Shown: piece by piece, positions 15,147 through 23,595 of the stretch | Layout of the letters: each line of letters starts with the position of its first letter | How positions within the stretch are numbered: position 1 is the first letter of the stretch | Assembly (NCBI GenBank): GCA_031258505.1 | Contig: JAIRMT010000020.1 | Span: forward strand, 1-38,696 | Reading direction: 5' to 3' | DNA: 38,696 nt | Source of the DNA: Treponema sp. | Lineage (GTDB): Bacteria > Spirochaetota > Spirochaetia > Treponematales > Breznakiellaceae | Program-made: the position numbers and the translations under genes | The notes under the pieces: generated by a model | What the model was told of the DNA's origin: nothing | The model's input: only the letters and a program-made list of their open reading frames with translations | The model's database searches: none

Positions 15147-15725
15147 TTAACGCCATTCCAGCAAAATGACTGTCAGGGAAGAAAAGACCAGAGACAGGAG
15201 TCCCAGAGCGATAAGCATAAGCGGGGTGTTCCGCAGAAACAAAGGCACTGATTCCAAGCTAGAACGCATATAGATCGTGGAGAGCAGGTACGACACACCG
15301 ATGGTTCCGGCGGAAAAGCCGAGCGATAGAATGAACGCCTCACCAATCGACGTGGCAAGGTGCAGGGTGAGAAAGAGCGCGGTAAGCACAAGCCCGTTAT
15401 ACGCTGAAACAGCGCTGAAGCTGTTTGCTTTGGGCGCAAACAGTGCGAAGTCTGCAAAGAACTGCGTTCTGAGCCATTCAAAGCCGATGCAAGTAAGGGC
15501 GCTGAGTGGGAACAGCAGTATGTATTCAATGCCTCCCATGTGCAAAAGAAGATAGCTAAAAACAGGCCACAGTATGAGTACCGACACAAAAAGCACGAAC
15601 GTCTGAAATAGGGAAATTACATGGTTCTGCTGCATTCCAGTCCGAATGTCCCGTAGTCCCAGACCAAATTGCAGGATCATATTAAAGGAAAGGCTTGAAA
15701 GAACGATGAGAGAAAACGCGCGCAT
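15147..15725 (-). CDS. RnfA/NqrE-like membrane subunit, divergent
   Basis: A 192-residue protein with six hydrophobic helices, placed as in Rnf operons (C-D-G-E-A). Alignment by eye to E. coli RsxA puts FNMILQFGLGLRDIR over the NNFVLVKFLGLCP motif, so the cluster-ligating cysteine of LGLCP is Arg25 here. The second cysteine survives as Cys79 in FPLSALTCI, corresponding to PLITTNC. In classical complexes these cysteines, two from RnfA and two from RnfE, hold an intramembrane [2Fe-2S] cluster. The start overlaps the RnfE-like stop by one base. The family call rests on fold, length and synteny; sequence identity is low. Confidence 0.75.
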   Translation of the reverse strand: MRAFSLIVLSSLSFNMILQFGLGLRDIRTGMQQNHVISLFQTFVLFVSVLILWPVFSYLLLHMGGIEYILLFPLSALTCIGFEWLRTQFFADFALFAPKANSFSAVSAYNGLVLTALFLTLHLATSIGEAFILSLGFSAGTIGVSYLLSTIYMRSSLESVPLFLRNTPLMLIALGLLSLVFSSLTVILLEWR

Positions 15726-16351
15726 CAGAGACGCTCCTTTGTCTTGAGGTAAGTTTTCCTGATACTCTGGAACAAGGCAGTCGCATAGCCCAGCAATATG
15801 AGGGCGCCTGCTGAGGAGGAGACGACCTGTATGGGAATAATGAAATTCCAGTCATACCCCAGTTCGATGATGCCCCAGGTCCCGCCAGGCAAAGAAAGCG
15901 TCATGTAGCCGAAAGGTTCCCGGACAAGAGCAAAGGCCACAATAAGCACACCCAGACACAAGGCTTCAAATAGCGCTCTGACGCACACTTCCTTACGCAG
16001 CATCTTGTGGAAACTTTTCGGCAGATTTGATCCAACACAAACAACCGGTATCAGAATAATCAGGTACTGAATTCGCATGGCAAGCAGGGGGCTAAACAAG
16101 AAGAGCAGGAACAGAAAGAGACCTGCTATAAAACTGGTGAGGAACAGAGAAACAATGGTTTTCATCTTTTTGGGGAAAAACTTTTGGGTTATAAATGCCA
16201 GCGGTATAGACAGGCCATACACCCACACAAGCGCGCCGAGTGTGATGAGAGCAAACGCGAGCCGACTTGACGCCATGATCAAAAGGCCGAAACCAGCCAG
16301 CGTAACAAATGGTGAGTCGACTAGAAAATAGTATCGCAGATAAGGCCTCAT
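15725..16351 (-). CDS. RnfE/NqrD-like membrane subunit, divergent
   Basis: A 208-residue, six-helix protein. The segment DSPFVTLAGFGLLIMAS lies over the RnfE motif NSALVQLLGLCPLLAVT, so the first cluster cysteine is Gly22. The second is kept as Cys105 in ILIPVVCVG (IPLIVTNC in the family). With the RnfA-like partner showing the same loss, only two of four ligands remain. The start overlaps the RnfG-like stop (ATGA), showing coupled translation and selection on an intact gene. Call based on length, topology and position. Confidence 0.72.
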   Translation of the reverse strand: MRPYLRYYFLVDSPFVTLAGFGLLIMASSRLAFALITLGALVWVYGLSIPLAFITQKFFPKKMKTIVSLFLTSFIAGLFLFLLFLFSPLLAMRIQYLIILIPVVCVGSNLPKSFHKMLRKEVCVRALFEALCLGVLIVAFALVREPFGYMTLSLPGGTWGIIELGYDWNFIIPIQVVSSSAGALILLGYATALFQSIRKTYLKTKERL

Positions 16352-16836
16352 GGCTCCTCCTCATTTTCAACTTCCAGCGGTTCTGCCATCAATTCTACCA
16401 CCGGTACCTGTTTTAGCGTCGGCAGAACGCTTTGCTCAATGCGCTGTTTATACACATTGATGATACCCTGACTAAAGCGCGTTGCCTCACGCGCATTGTG
16501 TTGTAGAAAAAAAAATTCAATGACCCTTCCTTCTGGAGAAACCCAGGCCAAGCAAGGCTGAAGTATCCCATGGTCCATAATGGAAAACACAAAAGCCCGA
16601 TTCTGGGACGATCCTTCATAGTACCAAAATCCGAGGGAGTTGTGCTTTGCTAGATTAGACGGAATACGCTCAAGTCGCCGTGTGTCTCCGACACTCTCCA
16701 GCGCGATATTCACGCTCCTGAGCAGGCGCGAGTAAGGCAGGCTTTGGGTGAAAAACCACAACGCCCCACTAAGAAGCATGATGAGCGCAATCCACGCGGC
16801 AAGGAGCGCGATATCCTTTGTTTTATCGTCGCTCAT
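16348..16836 (-). CDS. RnfG-like membrane-anchored subunit, divergent
   Basis: A 162-residue protein with one N-terminal helix (about 10-30: LLAAWIALIMLLSGALWFF) and an extracytoplasmic domain, the architecture of RnfG/NqrC. Classical RnfG carries FMN on the threonine of an SGAT motif near the C-terminus. The corresponding stretch here seems to be REATRFSQGIINVYKQ, which keeps Ala-Thr but lacks the preceding Ser-Gly. Covalent flavin attachment is therefore doubtful. It overlaps both neighbours by 4 bases. The acidic tail VENEEEP is unusual. Identification depends mainly on synteny and topology. Confidence 0.62.
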   Translation of the reverse strand: MSDDKTKDIALLAAWIALIMLLSGALWFFTQSLPYSRLLRSVNIALESVGDTRRLERIPSNLAKHNSLGFWYYEGSSQNRAFVFSIMDHGILQPCLAWVSPEGRVIEFFFLQHNAREATRFSQGIINVYKQRIEQSVLPTLKQVPVVELMAEPLEVENEEEP

Positions 16837-17807
16837 GCCATTCCCCTATAAAAAAGATGAGTCTCTATACGGCGTATCACGGGAACAAGCGCGTTCAGCA
16901 GGGCCACAGCAAAGAAAGCGCCATAAGGTTCCCCGCCGTGATACCGGAAAAGCCAGCTCAGGAAACCAGCCAGGATCGCCACAATGAGCGAACCGGCTCT
17001 GGATTTGGGGCTTGTGGCCGAGTCCGCCACAAGTAGAAACGCGGCTACAATGATACTGCCTGAAAAAAGTCCGAGGAACAGGTCGTTGCCAGATACCTTT
17101 ACCAGAAAAGCATAAAAGCAAAGGTAGGCCACTGGAATCCAGATGCGGCTTACCTGAAACGCGCCAAGGATGATGGTTCCCAGCAAAAAGGCAAAGAGGC
17201 CTCGGTCAATGATGAGGCCACTGCCTGAATACGCGAACAGTTCAATGTAGTTCTTGGGCAGTTCCACGCCAAAAACATGAAAAATCGAAGTATTAAGCGT
17301 GTCGCTTATCCATGAGCTTATGTTGTTCGCGCTGTTTGCGCCACCAATACTGGGCGGATTAACGTTGAGCGCTTCCTCAAACGCCGCTGGCCATGAGAAG
17401 CGAATAAAGAGCCAGCCGCCAAGCGCTGGATTGAGCCAGTTTGCCCCAAGACCGCCAAAACTGTACTTTACCACAAGCATAGTGAAGAATACACCCAAAG
17501 CCACATAGAGCGGGTTCAAGCAGTTGGGAAGAAGCAGGGTAAGGATAAAGGCTGAGGCAATGGCGCTTCCGTCTTTGGGCATGGCCTGTTTCTCGGTTCT
17601 GAAGTAAAACAAAAACTCGGCAAGCTCCGCCATGCTTACTGCGGCAAACGCTACTAATAAGGAAGAAAACGAATCACTCAATGAAGACTGTATGATTGTA
17701 ACAAAGGCGCAGAGGCTCACGAGCCACATTCGGAGTGCGCTTGGATTGGCGCGGTTTATCTGTGGTTTTAGCTGCAGGATAGTTTCTTTCTCAAGTTTAT
17801 CAAACAT
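16833..17807 (-). CDS. RnfD/NqrB-like membrane subunit
   Basis: The 324-residue protein starts at the ATG at 17807, overlapping the RnfC-like stop by 8 bases. It has about nine hydrophobic helices and RnfD landmarks: FGGLGANWLNPALGGWLF (about 118-135) and ADSATSPKSRAGSLI (about 261-275), the family's TDxVTSP...G loop. The periplasmic loop between these, where classical RnfD bears the SGATP flavinylation site, reads GGANSANNISSW and has no recognisable SGAT. It is the best conserved membrane subunit here and makes the Rnf assignment secure. Confidence 0.85.
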   Translation of the reverse strand: MFDKLEKETILQLKPQINRANPSALRMWLVSLCAFVTIIQSSLSDSFSSLLVAFAAVSMAELAEFLFYFRTEKQAMPKDGSAIASAFILTLLLPNCLNPLYVALGVFFTMLVVKYSFGGLGANWLNPALGGWLFIRFSWPAAFEEALNVNPPSIGGANSANNISSWISDTLNTSIFHVFGVELPKNYIELFAYSGSGLIIDRGLFAFLLGTIILGAFQVSRIWIPVAYLCFYAFLVKVSGNDLFLGLFSGSIIVAAFLLVADSATSPKSRAGSLIVAILAGFLSWLFRYHGGEPYGAFFAVALLNALVPVIRRIETHLFYRGMA

Positions 17808-19296
17808 TCTTTTTACGCTCCAGAATCGCCGCGTTGGTAACAAGCGTACTCAAAGGCAGGCGTGAGGGACAAACCACATTACAGCATCCACATCCGTGGC
17901 ACTCAAACACCCACGGCGCTACTTGTACCCTCAACTCAATTCGTTTAAATAAAACTTCGGGATCAAGCCCGACCGGACACACGAGCCGACACTCCCCACA
18001 GCCAATACAGCTCCGCGTAACCTTGCCTCCAACCTGCTTTGATAAAAGCGCGAACAGGGCATAGGTTGTTTTGCCAATCGGCTCATCAAGGTTGGCGATA
18101 CGGCGGCCTGAGAGCGGGGAACCTTCGGCGATACGGCTTGGTTCACGGACAAAACCGCCACATTCATTGAACGCTTCCCGAATACGCTTCCCAATCCGCA
18201 CCCGCAATACCTGTGGTTTCCTGACCGCTGAACCGCCCACCGCAACAAAGCGTTCCAAAAGAGGTTTCTTTAAAACAACCGCATCCCGGACTGCAGCCAG
18301 AGTCGCAGGGCCTTGTATGAACAGGCGTCCCAACTTCACGTTTTCCTGTCCTTCATAGATGCGCAGGGCAAGCTCCAGTTCCCGATGATTTCCCTGGGGA
18401 TAACGATAGCCGACTGAAACATGGGCCGAGGGAATCTGGTACTTCGCGGATTCGGCAATGAGCCGCTCTCCCAGGGACTGCTCACGCGATGAAACCGCAT
18501 AGACAATTTGTTCAGCCCCACACATCTTACTGATAATAGCGCTTCCCTCAACTACAGATTCAAGGTATTCCTGACAAAGTACATAATCAGCCACACGCCA
18601 CGGGTCGTCAAACACACAGGAAACCACAAGACTAAGCGGTTTTGGTCCATTATCAAACTCCATAAGCGTTTCCACGACCGGTTTACCAGAGCCTTCCATT
18701 TCCACAACGCCACAGTCCCTGACCCGTTTTCTCAATTCAGCGGACGTAAGATAGTTCCATGGCAGGGGCGCTTCCTGTTTGCCCGATCGTTCAAAGTTTC
18801 CGCCCAAGCGTATAACCACACCTTCGTTCATGACGCCTTCCGCCATTTCCCACGAAACCAGCCGAACCACGGTACCCGGAACTGATGCGTGGATATTCGC
18901 CGCACCCGCTTCCTCGCCCTTGCCCACGAGCATTCCCTCACGAACCGTATCGCCAAGTTCGACAAGTCGTCTTGTCTTTACCCCGTTGTTCTGCGTCAGT
19001 GGTATCACCGACAGCACGGGTAAGAATGAATCAATATAGCCGCTACCGTTCGCTGGTTTAAGCATTGGCTGGGTCTCTGTTTGGGAAACCGGATCGCGCT
19101 GGACGACTGCCGACGCTTTGAACACGTTAAGTCCTTTACGCGCGATGCTTATAAGTGGATGTTCAGACTTCCAGATGTTCCTGAAAAATGCCAGAACGCT
19201 CCATCTCCACGAGCCGTCATGAAATGTGGAGATGGGAGTAACCGTGCTATCTTCAAACAAAATTCCCCCACGGGGAAATGAATACACTTTCTTCAA
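17800..19296 (-). CDS. RnfC-like subunit with two [4Fe-4S] motifs
   Basis: A 498-residue protein with the RnfC domain order: an N-terminal beta-sandwich containing a lipoyl-like hammerhead (LVELGDTVREG...HASVPGTV, about 111-143), a central Rossmann region and two ferredoxin motifs, C430-x2-C-x2-C-x3-CPVGLDP and C466-x2-C-x2-C-x3-CPSRLP. The central glycine-rich GLGGAGFPT loop that binds FMN/NADH in RnfC/NuoF reads VVEMEGSGKPV (about 197-207), and the AECEPY segment is CVFDDPW. Reaction with NADH is thus doubtful. The start is TTG at 19296 with GAGGAG about ten bases upstream. A hairpin lies in the leader. Confidence 0.85.
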   Translation of the reverse strand: MKKVYSFPRGGILFEDSTVTPISTFHDGSWRWSVLAFFRNIWKSEHPLISIARKGLNVFKASAVVQRDPVSQTETQPMLKPANGSGYIDSFLPVLSVIPLTQNNGVKTRRLVELGDTVREGMLVGKGEEAGAANIHASVPGTVVRLVSWEMAEGVMNEGVVIRLGGNFERSGKQEAPLPWNYLTSAELRKRVRDCGVVEMEGSGKPVVETLMEFDNGPKPLSLVVSCVFDDPWRVADYVLCQEYLESVVEGSAIISKMCGAEQIVYAVSSREQSLGERLIAESAKYQIPSAHVSVGYRYPQGNHRELELALRIYEGQENVKLGRLFIQGPATLAAVRDAVVLKKPLLERFVAVGGSAVRKPQVLRVRIGKRIREAFNECGGFVREPSRIAEGSPLSGRRIANLDEPIGKTTYALFALLSKQVGGKVTRSCIGCGECRLVCPVGLDPEVLFKRIELRVQVAPWVFECHGCGCCNVVCPSRLPLSTLVTNAAILERKKNV

Positions 19297-19316
19297 AAGC
19301 CTCTATCTCCTCAAAA

Positions 19317-19347
19317 CCTCGCTGGGGTTTTCAAAACCCTATTGAGG
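19317..19347 (-). promoter_or_regulatory. Stem-loop in the rnfC leader
   Basis: GGGTTTT (19325-19331) and AAAACCC (19333-19339) pair perfectly around one base; CCTC (19317-19320) and GAGG (19344-19347) pair outside it. It lies between the unknown membrane protein gene and the RnfC start, so it may be an attenuator, an mRNA processing site or an inefficient terminator. No long T run follows. Confidence 0.55.
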
Positions 19348-19364
19348 CTTCTGTAAGGTTGTCT

Positions 19365-20441
19365 TTAGTAATCCCCAAACCGGGATTCTGAGAACCGTAC
19401 CGTCTTTGTATAATCCACGAAATTCGCTAGAAAGTCCATGAGTTTTTTTAACGGAAACAACGCTTCTGTTGAAAAAACCACTTCTGGTAAAAGCGCCGCA
19501 GACAGTTCCCGCGTACCGGCGATAAGGCCGTCCGTTCCTATATCATAACGCAGATAAGGATTTTCATTAAGTACCCTACTTCCCAACGGGCGCAGGCTAA
19601 ACGATGTCTGAAACGCAATATGCGCCTCATACTCAGCGACGTCAATAAGGCTAGTGGCAAGCTCGCTTGACGGCGCGTGATAGAGCCTGAGCCGTTCCGC
19701 AAGCAAAGGCAGGGAATGTGCCGTCAGAGCGACCGCAATGGCGAACAGGACAATGGCGCCGGCCACGACGAGGCGCTGCGGCATCCGCTTCCCATGTGCA
19801 GAAACTGCGAGCCGCCTGATAACGCATAAGGCAAAGCGCCAGAGCAGAAACGCCAAAACACACGCCGCATCAGCAAAAGCAATATACAGGTAGCGCGGTT
19901 CACGGTCATAACCCAGCCATTCGATTGAAAAGGGAATACCATTCAGTCCCTTTGCAATGGCAGCTTCCAGGTTTGCATTACCGCTCCTTGTTCTCTGTAC
20001 CCAGACCGTATTGAGTTCCTCCAATAATGATGGCCGCATAAAGGGGATAAAAAAGAGACGCTGGCCATTACGAACAAAGAACGAATGAAGCCTCGCTGCA
20101 TAGCCATCATCACGGGGGTCAGGCTGCAGGGCTGAGGCCGCAAGGCGCTCCTGATACTCGTCAAGCGAAAGAGTGAGAATTGTGTCAAAATCGTTCAAAA
20201 ATACCCATTGGGTTGACTCGGATACAAAGTCGATTGAGATATAGTTATTGATTGACGCGGCTAGACGCTCGCTAATCTCGCGGTCAGGCAAAGCGGCATC
20301 CACGCGGAGAACCGCGTAGCCTTCGGCGGCTTCGTCAGGCAGGAGCGTGATGACCAGCAAAAACACGCCGCCGCCCGCAATGCACGCGCCCAGAGTTGTC
20401 GCCAGCATGAGCAACCCAGCCTTGAGCCTAGAGGTTGGCAT
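19365..20441 (-). CDS. Unknown membrane protein upstream of rnfC
   Basis: About 358 residues from the ATG at 20441, which overlaps the preceding stop by 14 bases; an upstream in-frame start at 20489 would overlap more. Visible parts are an N-terminal helix (about 12-35), an extracytoplasmic stretch of about 150 residues (YAVLRVDAALPDREISERL), two central helices (about 190-210 and 227-250) and a C-terminal extracytoplasmic region. No catalytic motif or known family was recognised. Its place between the PAP2-like gene and rnfC suggests it belongs to the same membrane system. Start choice is uncertain. Confidence 0.65.
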   Translation of the reverse strand: MPTSRLKAGLLMLATTLGACIAGGGVFLLVITLLPDEAAEGYAVLRVDAALPDREISERLAASINNYISIDFVSESTQWVFLNDFDTILTLSLDEYQERLAASALQPDPRDDGYAARLHSFFVRNGQRLFFIPFMRPSLLEELNTVWVQRTRSGNANLEAAIAKGLNGIPFSIEWLGYDREPRYLYIAFADAACVLAFLLWRFALCVIRRLAVSAHGKRMPQRLVVAGAIVLFAIAVALTAHSLPLLAERLRLYHAPSSELATSLIDVAEYEAHIAFQTSFSLRPLGSRVLNENPYLRYDIGTDGLIAGTRELSAALLPEVVFSTEALFPLKKLMDFLANFVDYTKTVRFSESRFGDY

Positions 20442-20904
20442 ACGCTGCGGCGATAAACACCCCCAGAAGCGCTCCAACAGCCACTTCAAGCGGTGTATGT
20501 CCGTTCACTTCCTTTACTGGATGGTATTCAACCGCAAGTTTCTGCTCCACGCTGTGTCCCAGCATATTAAGCACCTTTGCCTGAAGGCCAGAGGAACGCC
20601 GCACACCCAGCGCGTCCCTCATCACGACAAGGGCAAGCCAGAACGAAACCATAAACAGATTCGAGCCTATGCCTTCGATGAAGGCCACAGAGGTCGTCAT
20701 GGCGGAAACCAGCGCCGCGTGGCTTGAAGGCATCCCACCAGTACGCCAAACGCTAATCTCCAGCAGCTCGTGGAAGGTTTTTTTACGACGGGAAAGGAGT
20801 ACGATTGCTGTTTTAATGAGTTGCGCCATGAACCAACTTGAAACAGCCGATAGAAAAATGGGATTTTCAAAGAAGCTCTTTAGACCCATACTACGCATTA
20901 CCAT
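20428..20904 (-). CDS. Divergent PAP2 family (DUF212/YuiD-like) membrane protein
   Basis: The 158-residue protein has the DUF212 markers WRTGGMPSSHAALVSAM (about 52-68), MRDALGVRRSSGLQA (about 94-108) and VNGHTPLEVAVGALLG (about 133-148), with four or five membrane helices. These motifs resemble the acid-phosphatase/PAP2 active site, but the enzymatic role of DUF212 proteins is not settled. AAGGAAAG precedes the ATG at 20904. It appears to be the first gene of the eight-gene operon running down to 13293. Confidence 0.85.
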   Translation of the reverse strand: MVMRSMGLKSFFENPIFLSAVSSWFMAQLIKTAIVLLSRRKKTFHELLEISVWRTGGMPSSHAALVSAMTTSVAFIEGIGSNLFMVSFWLALVVMRDALGVRRSSGLQAKVLNMLGHSVEQKLAVEYHPVKEVNGHTPLEVAVGALLGVFIAAAYANL

Positions 20905-21046
20905 TACTTAACTTTCCTTCATGAGAAATTTTTTGTCAAGACATTCCATTCTGTACGCCATAGCCCGTAACACTTTGGGCACTGAGCGCGGCAGGTTCGC
21001 TACTCATGCTGAACTATAAAAATCATAAAAATTCTCTAAAAACTTC

Positions 21047-21097
21047 TTGACAGATTGTACTAGTTCTTTTATCTTTGAACTATAATACTAGTACAAC
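21047..21097 (+). promoter_or_regulatory. Promoter with operator-like inverted repeat, lol-like operon
   Basis: TTGACA (21047-21052) is followed 17 bases later by TATCTT (21070-21075), and a perfect TATAAT lies at 21081-21086. A perfect inverted repeat TTGTACTAGT (21056-21065) and ACTAGTACAA (21088-21097) brackets the core, with inner AGTTC/GAACT pairing as well. Each half contains the self-palindrome ACTAGT, so two repressor dimers could bind. The arrangement fits TetR- or MarR-type control, but no regulator gene is adjacent. Confidence 0.7.
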
Positions 21098-21139
21098 ATT
21101 GCAAAAGAGCGTGTAAGTGCTTAATTATGGAGGATAGAT

Positions 21140-21823
21140 ATGACAGTAGTAAAAGCTGTTAATGTAAAGAAGGATTACGGGCTGAACGGTACAACAGTAC
21201 ACGCTCTGCGGGGCATAAGCCTGAGTTTCGATGGCGGCGAGTTTGCCGCTATCGCGGGACCGTCGGGAAGCGGGAAGTCCACCTTTCTGCACCTCGCTGG
21301 TTGTCTCGATACCCTCACGTCAGGGTCGTTCAGCATCGCGGGAACTAATGTAGCGACACTTACCAAGCGCCAACTCGCGCTACTACGGCGCAACAGCATC
21401 GGCTTCATCTTTCAGGCGTATAACCTGATTCCCGTGCTGACTGTGCTGGAAAACGTGTCGTTTCCCCTCACTCTGCTGGGACTTGGCAGAAAAGAAGTGC
21501 GGGAACGGTCTCTTGAGGCGCTGGAAAGCGTGGGTCTAAGCGGCATGGAAAACCGGCGTCCCAAGGAAATGTCCGGCGGTCAGCAGCAGCGCGTAGCCAT
21601 TGCCAGAGCCTTAGTAAAGAAACCCAGCCTTATCCTCGCGGATGAGCCAACTGCAAACCTCGATTCTAAAATCGGCAAGGAAATCCTAGAACTCATGGTC
21701 AAACTCAACAAGAGCGAAGGCGCCACATTCATCTTCTCCACCCACGACGCTATGGTTATGGACTTTGCCCGCAGAATCGTACTGCTGCGCGACGGGCAGG
21801 TTGAACAGGAGGTAGTTAAATGA
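21140..21823 (+). CDS. LolD/MacB-type ABC ATPase
   Basis: A 227-residue ATPase with Walker A GPSGSGKST (about 40-48), Q-loop FIFQAYNLIPVLTVLENV, signature MSGGQQQRVAIARAL, Walker B LILADEPTANLDS and STHD switch. The sequence class is the LolD/FtsE/MacB type that drives mechanotransmission permeases rather than channels. GGAGG lies before the ATG. It overlaps the next gene by 4 bases and is followed by two FtsX-type permeases and a LolA-like carrier, so it probably powers lipoprotein release from the inner membrane, though lipid or antibiotic export is possible. Confidence 0.92.
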   Translation: MTVVKAVNVKKDYGLNGTTVHALRGISLSFDGGEFAAIAGPSGSGKSTFLHLAGCLDTLTSGSFSIAGTNVATLTKRQLALLRRNSIGFIFQAYNLIPVLTVLENVSFPLTLLGLGRKEVRERSLEALESVGLSGMENRRPKEMSGGQQQRVAIARALVKKPSLILADEPTANLDSKIGKEILELMVKLNKSEGATFIFSTHDAMVMDFARRIVLLRDGQVEQEVVK

Positions 21824-23547
21824 AGGGATTTGTTGAACTCAAGCGTATAGCGCTGCGGAACCTTGGACGGCATAAGGTGAAAACCTTCCTCACCTGCGCG
21901 GCCATTATGGTGAGCGTGGCGGTCTATATCTGGATGGACAGTTGGCTCGGCGGCGTCTCCATGGAGTCTCGGCGGAACATCATTAACTACGAAATAGGCG
22001 CAGCAAAACTGCAAACCAAACTTTACTTCGACAAGCACGACGAAATGCCTTCCTACGAGAACTTCGCCGGATGGGAACCCTATGCCGCTATTCTGGACGC
22101 CGCAGGTTACAATGTGGCGCCTCGTTATGCCTTCTCTGGCACCATGTATTCCACAACCGGTTCCGCGCCGCTCGTGGTCAATGCTGTTGACCCTGTTGCT
22201 GAAGCAAAAACATTGTCCTATACCGCCTATGTCGAATTAGGCCGCTACATCCACAGCGGCGAATTCGGCATTGCCCTAGGAGCGCAGACCGCAGACAAGC
22301 TCAAGGTGGGCATCCCAACCCGGCCAACGATTCAGGAACTTGACGACCTAATCGCTATGGCAGCGCAGAACAGTGCGGACGAGACATTCATCCGTTCCTG
22401 CTACCAACAGGTAGAAGTCAAAGCGCAGTTTGGAGAAACCCAAGACTATGCGGAAGACCGGGCAAAGAACAGAATGGCCTTGAAGCGGGATATTTCCAAA
22501 GCTGACGCGGATAAGCTCTGGGCACTGTTTGACGCCACAGGCCGTAACGACGTCCGTATCTCTACAGTCATTGACTACAAGCTGGCGCCAGAACAGATAA
22601 GCAAGGACAAATGGAACGTGGAGCTCTGGCCCCTACTCACCTCAGCGGAACAGCAGCTTGTGGGCGCGGTCTACCAATTCGACGAGCCAACCAGCTCCTA
22701 TCTGCTGACCGAACAGGATGAGGCAAAGCAGAATACCGCGCTTCAGGCCATGATTCGCGTGGACTTTTCCGGCGCAGTGCGCCATGTGAACCAGGTAATC
22801 AACGCCAAAGTGGTAGGAATGATCAATTCCCCTGATCCGGTCAACAACTTCAACACCGCTTATATGCCTCTGGACGTCTTGCAGGACGAGGCAGGGATGA
22901 TGCTCCAAGGCCATGTAACCGAACTGCTGATTCGGGACAAGACTTTGGGACCCGCTGACATGACCAGTAAAATCGAAACCGCCGATGCTATACGCGCCGC
23001 ACTGAATGTCGGACTTGCAGATCAGGGAAAGCAGCTACCCGAAGAACTGGATGTCCGTTCATGGATGGATTACGTGTCTGATTACCTGAATTATGAAGGC
23101 ATGGAAAACGGGTCAAGCAAGATTGTCTCCATCCTCCTCTTCTTCCTTGCCCTCATCAGTATCTCCAACACCATACTGCTTGCCATTCTGGAGCGCACTA
23201 AGGAGACCGGCATGATGCGGGCGCTGGGCATGACTGACGGCCAGATGGTTTTTGTCTATATGATGGAAGCGGCAGCTCTGGGGCTTATCGGCTCTATCTT
23301 GGGCATCATCGTAGGCTGCATCCTCAATATCCCTATGGTTAATACAGGAGTTGACTTCTCGGAAATGATGGAACAAATGGGCGGCAATATGGGATACCGG
23401 GTCGCCGGTAACTTCCGGGGTATGTGGCGGCCAGGAACCATCATCGGAAGCGGCATTGTGGCAACCCTCTTGTCGTCCCTTATGGCTGTGGTTCCCACAC
23501 GCCGGGCCACGAAAATGGCCATCACCGAAAGTCTTAGGTTTGAATAA
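21820..23547 (+). CDS. FtsX-domain ABC permease (LolE/LolC-like), first
   Basis: The 575-residue protein has TM1 at about 18-40, a periplasmic domain of about 370 residues, and the C-terminal FtsX domain with three helices (ISNTILLAILERTKETGMMR coupling-helix region, about 446-465). The order TM-periplasmic domain-3TM is that of LolC/LolE and MacB. The periplasmic part is longer than in typical LolE. It overlaps the ATPase by 4 bases (ATGA), indicating a fixed partnership. Confidence 0.88.
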   Translation: MKGFVELKRIALRNLGRHKVKTFLTCAAIMVSVAVYIWMDSWLGGVSMESRRNIINYEIGAAKLQTKLYFDKHDEMPSYENFAGWEPYAAILDAAGYNVAPRYAFSGTMYSTTGSAPLVVNAVDPVAEAKTLSYTAYVELGRYIHSGEFGIALGAQTADKLKVGIPTRPTIQELDDLIAMAAQNSADETFIRSCYQQVEVKAQFGETQDYAEDRAKNRMALKRDISKADADKLWALFDATGRNDVRISTVIDYKLAPEQISKDKWNVELWPLLTSAEQQLVGAVYQFDEPTSSYLLTEQDEAKQNTALQAMIRVDFSGAVRHVNQVINAKVVGMINSPDPVNNFNTAYMPLDVLQDEAGMMLQGHVTELLIRDKTLGPADMTSKIETADAIRAALNVGLADQGKQLPEELDVRSWMDYVSDYLNYEGMENGSSKIVSILLFFLALISISNTILLAILERTKETGMMRALGMTDGQMVFVYMMEAAALGLIGSILGIIVGCILNIPMVNTGVDFSEMMEQMGGNMGYRVAGNFRGMWRPGTIIGSGIVATLLSSLMAVVPTRRATKMAITESLRFE

Positions 23548-23595
23548 GAAATCAATTTATGGTGCGGCAATAACGCCCATGAAAAGGAGTTAATT

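Noticed and set aside
16980..17030. ADSATSP of the RnfD-like protein as the flavinylation site
   Set aside because: It corresponds to the second conserved loop (TDxVTSP) of RnfD; the FMN-bearing SGAT lies earlier and is missing.
20933..20938. Minus-strand TTGACA as promoter of the DUF212 operon
   Set aside because: It is only about 28 bases from the start codon and a -10 at 17 bases would fall in the ribosome site.
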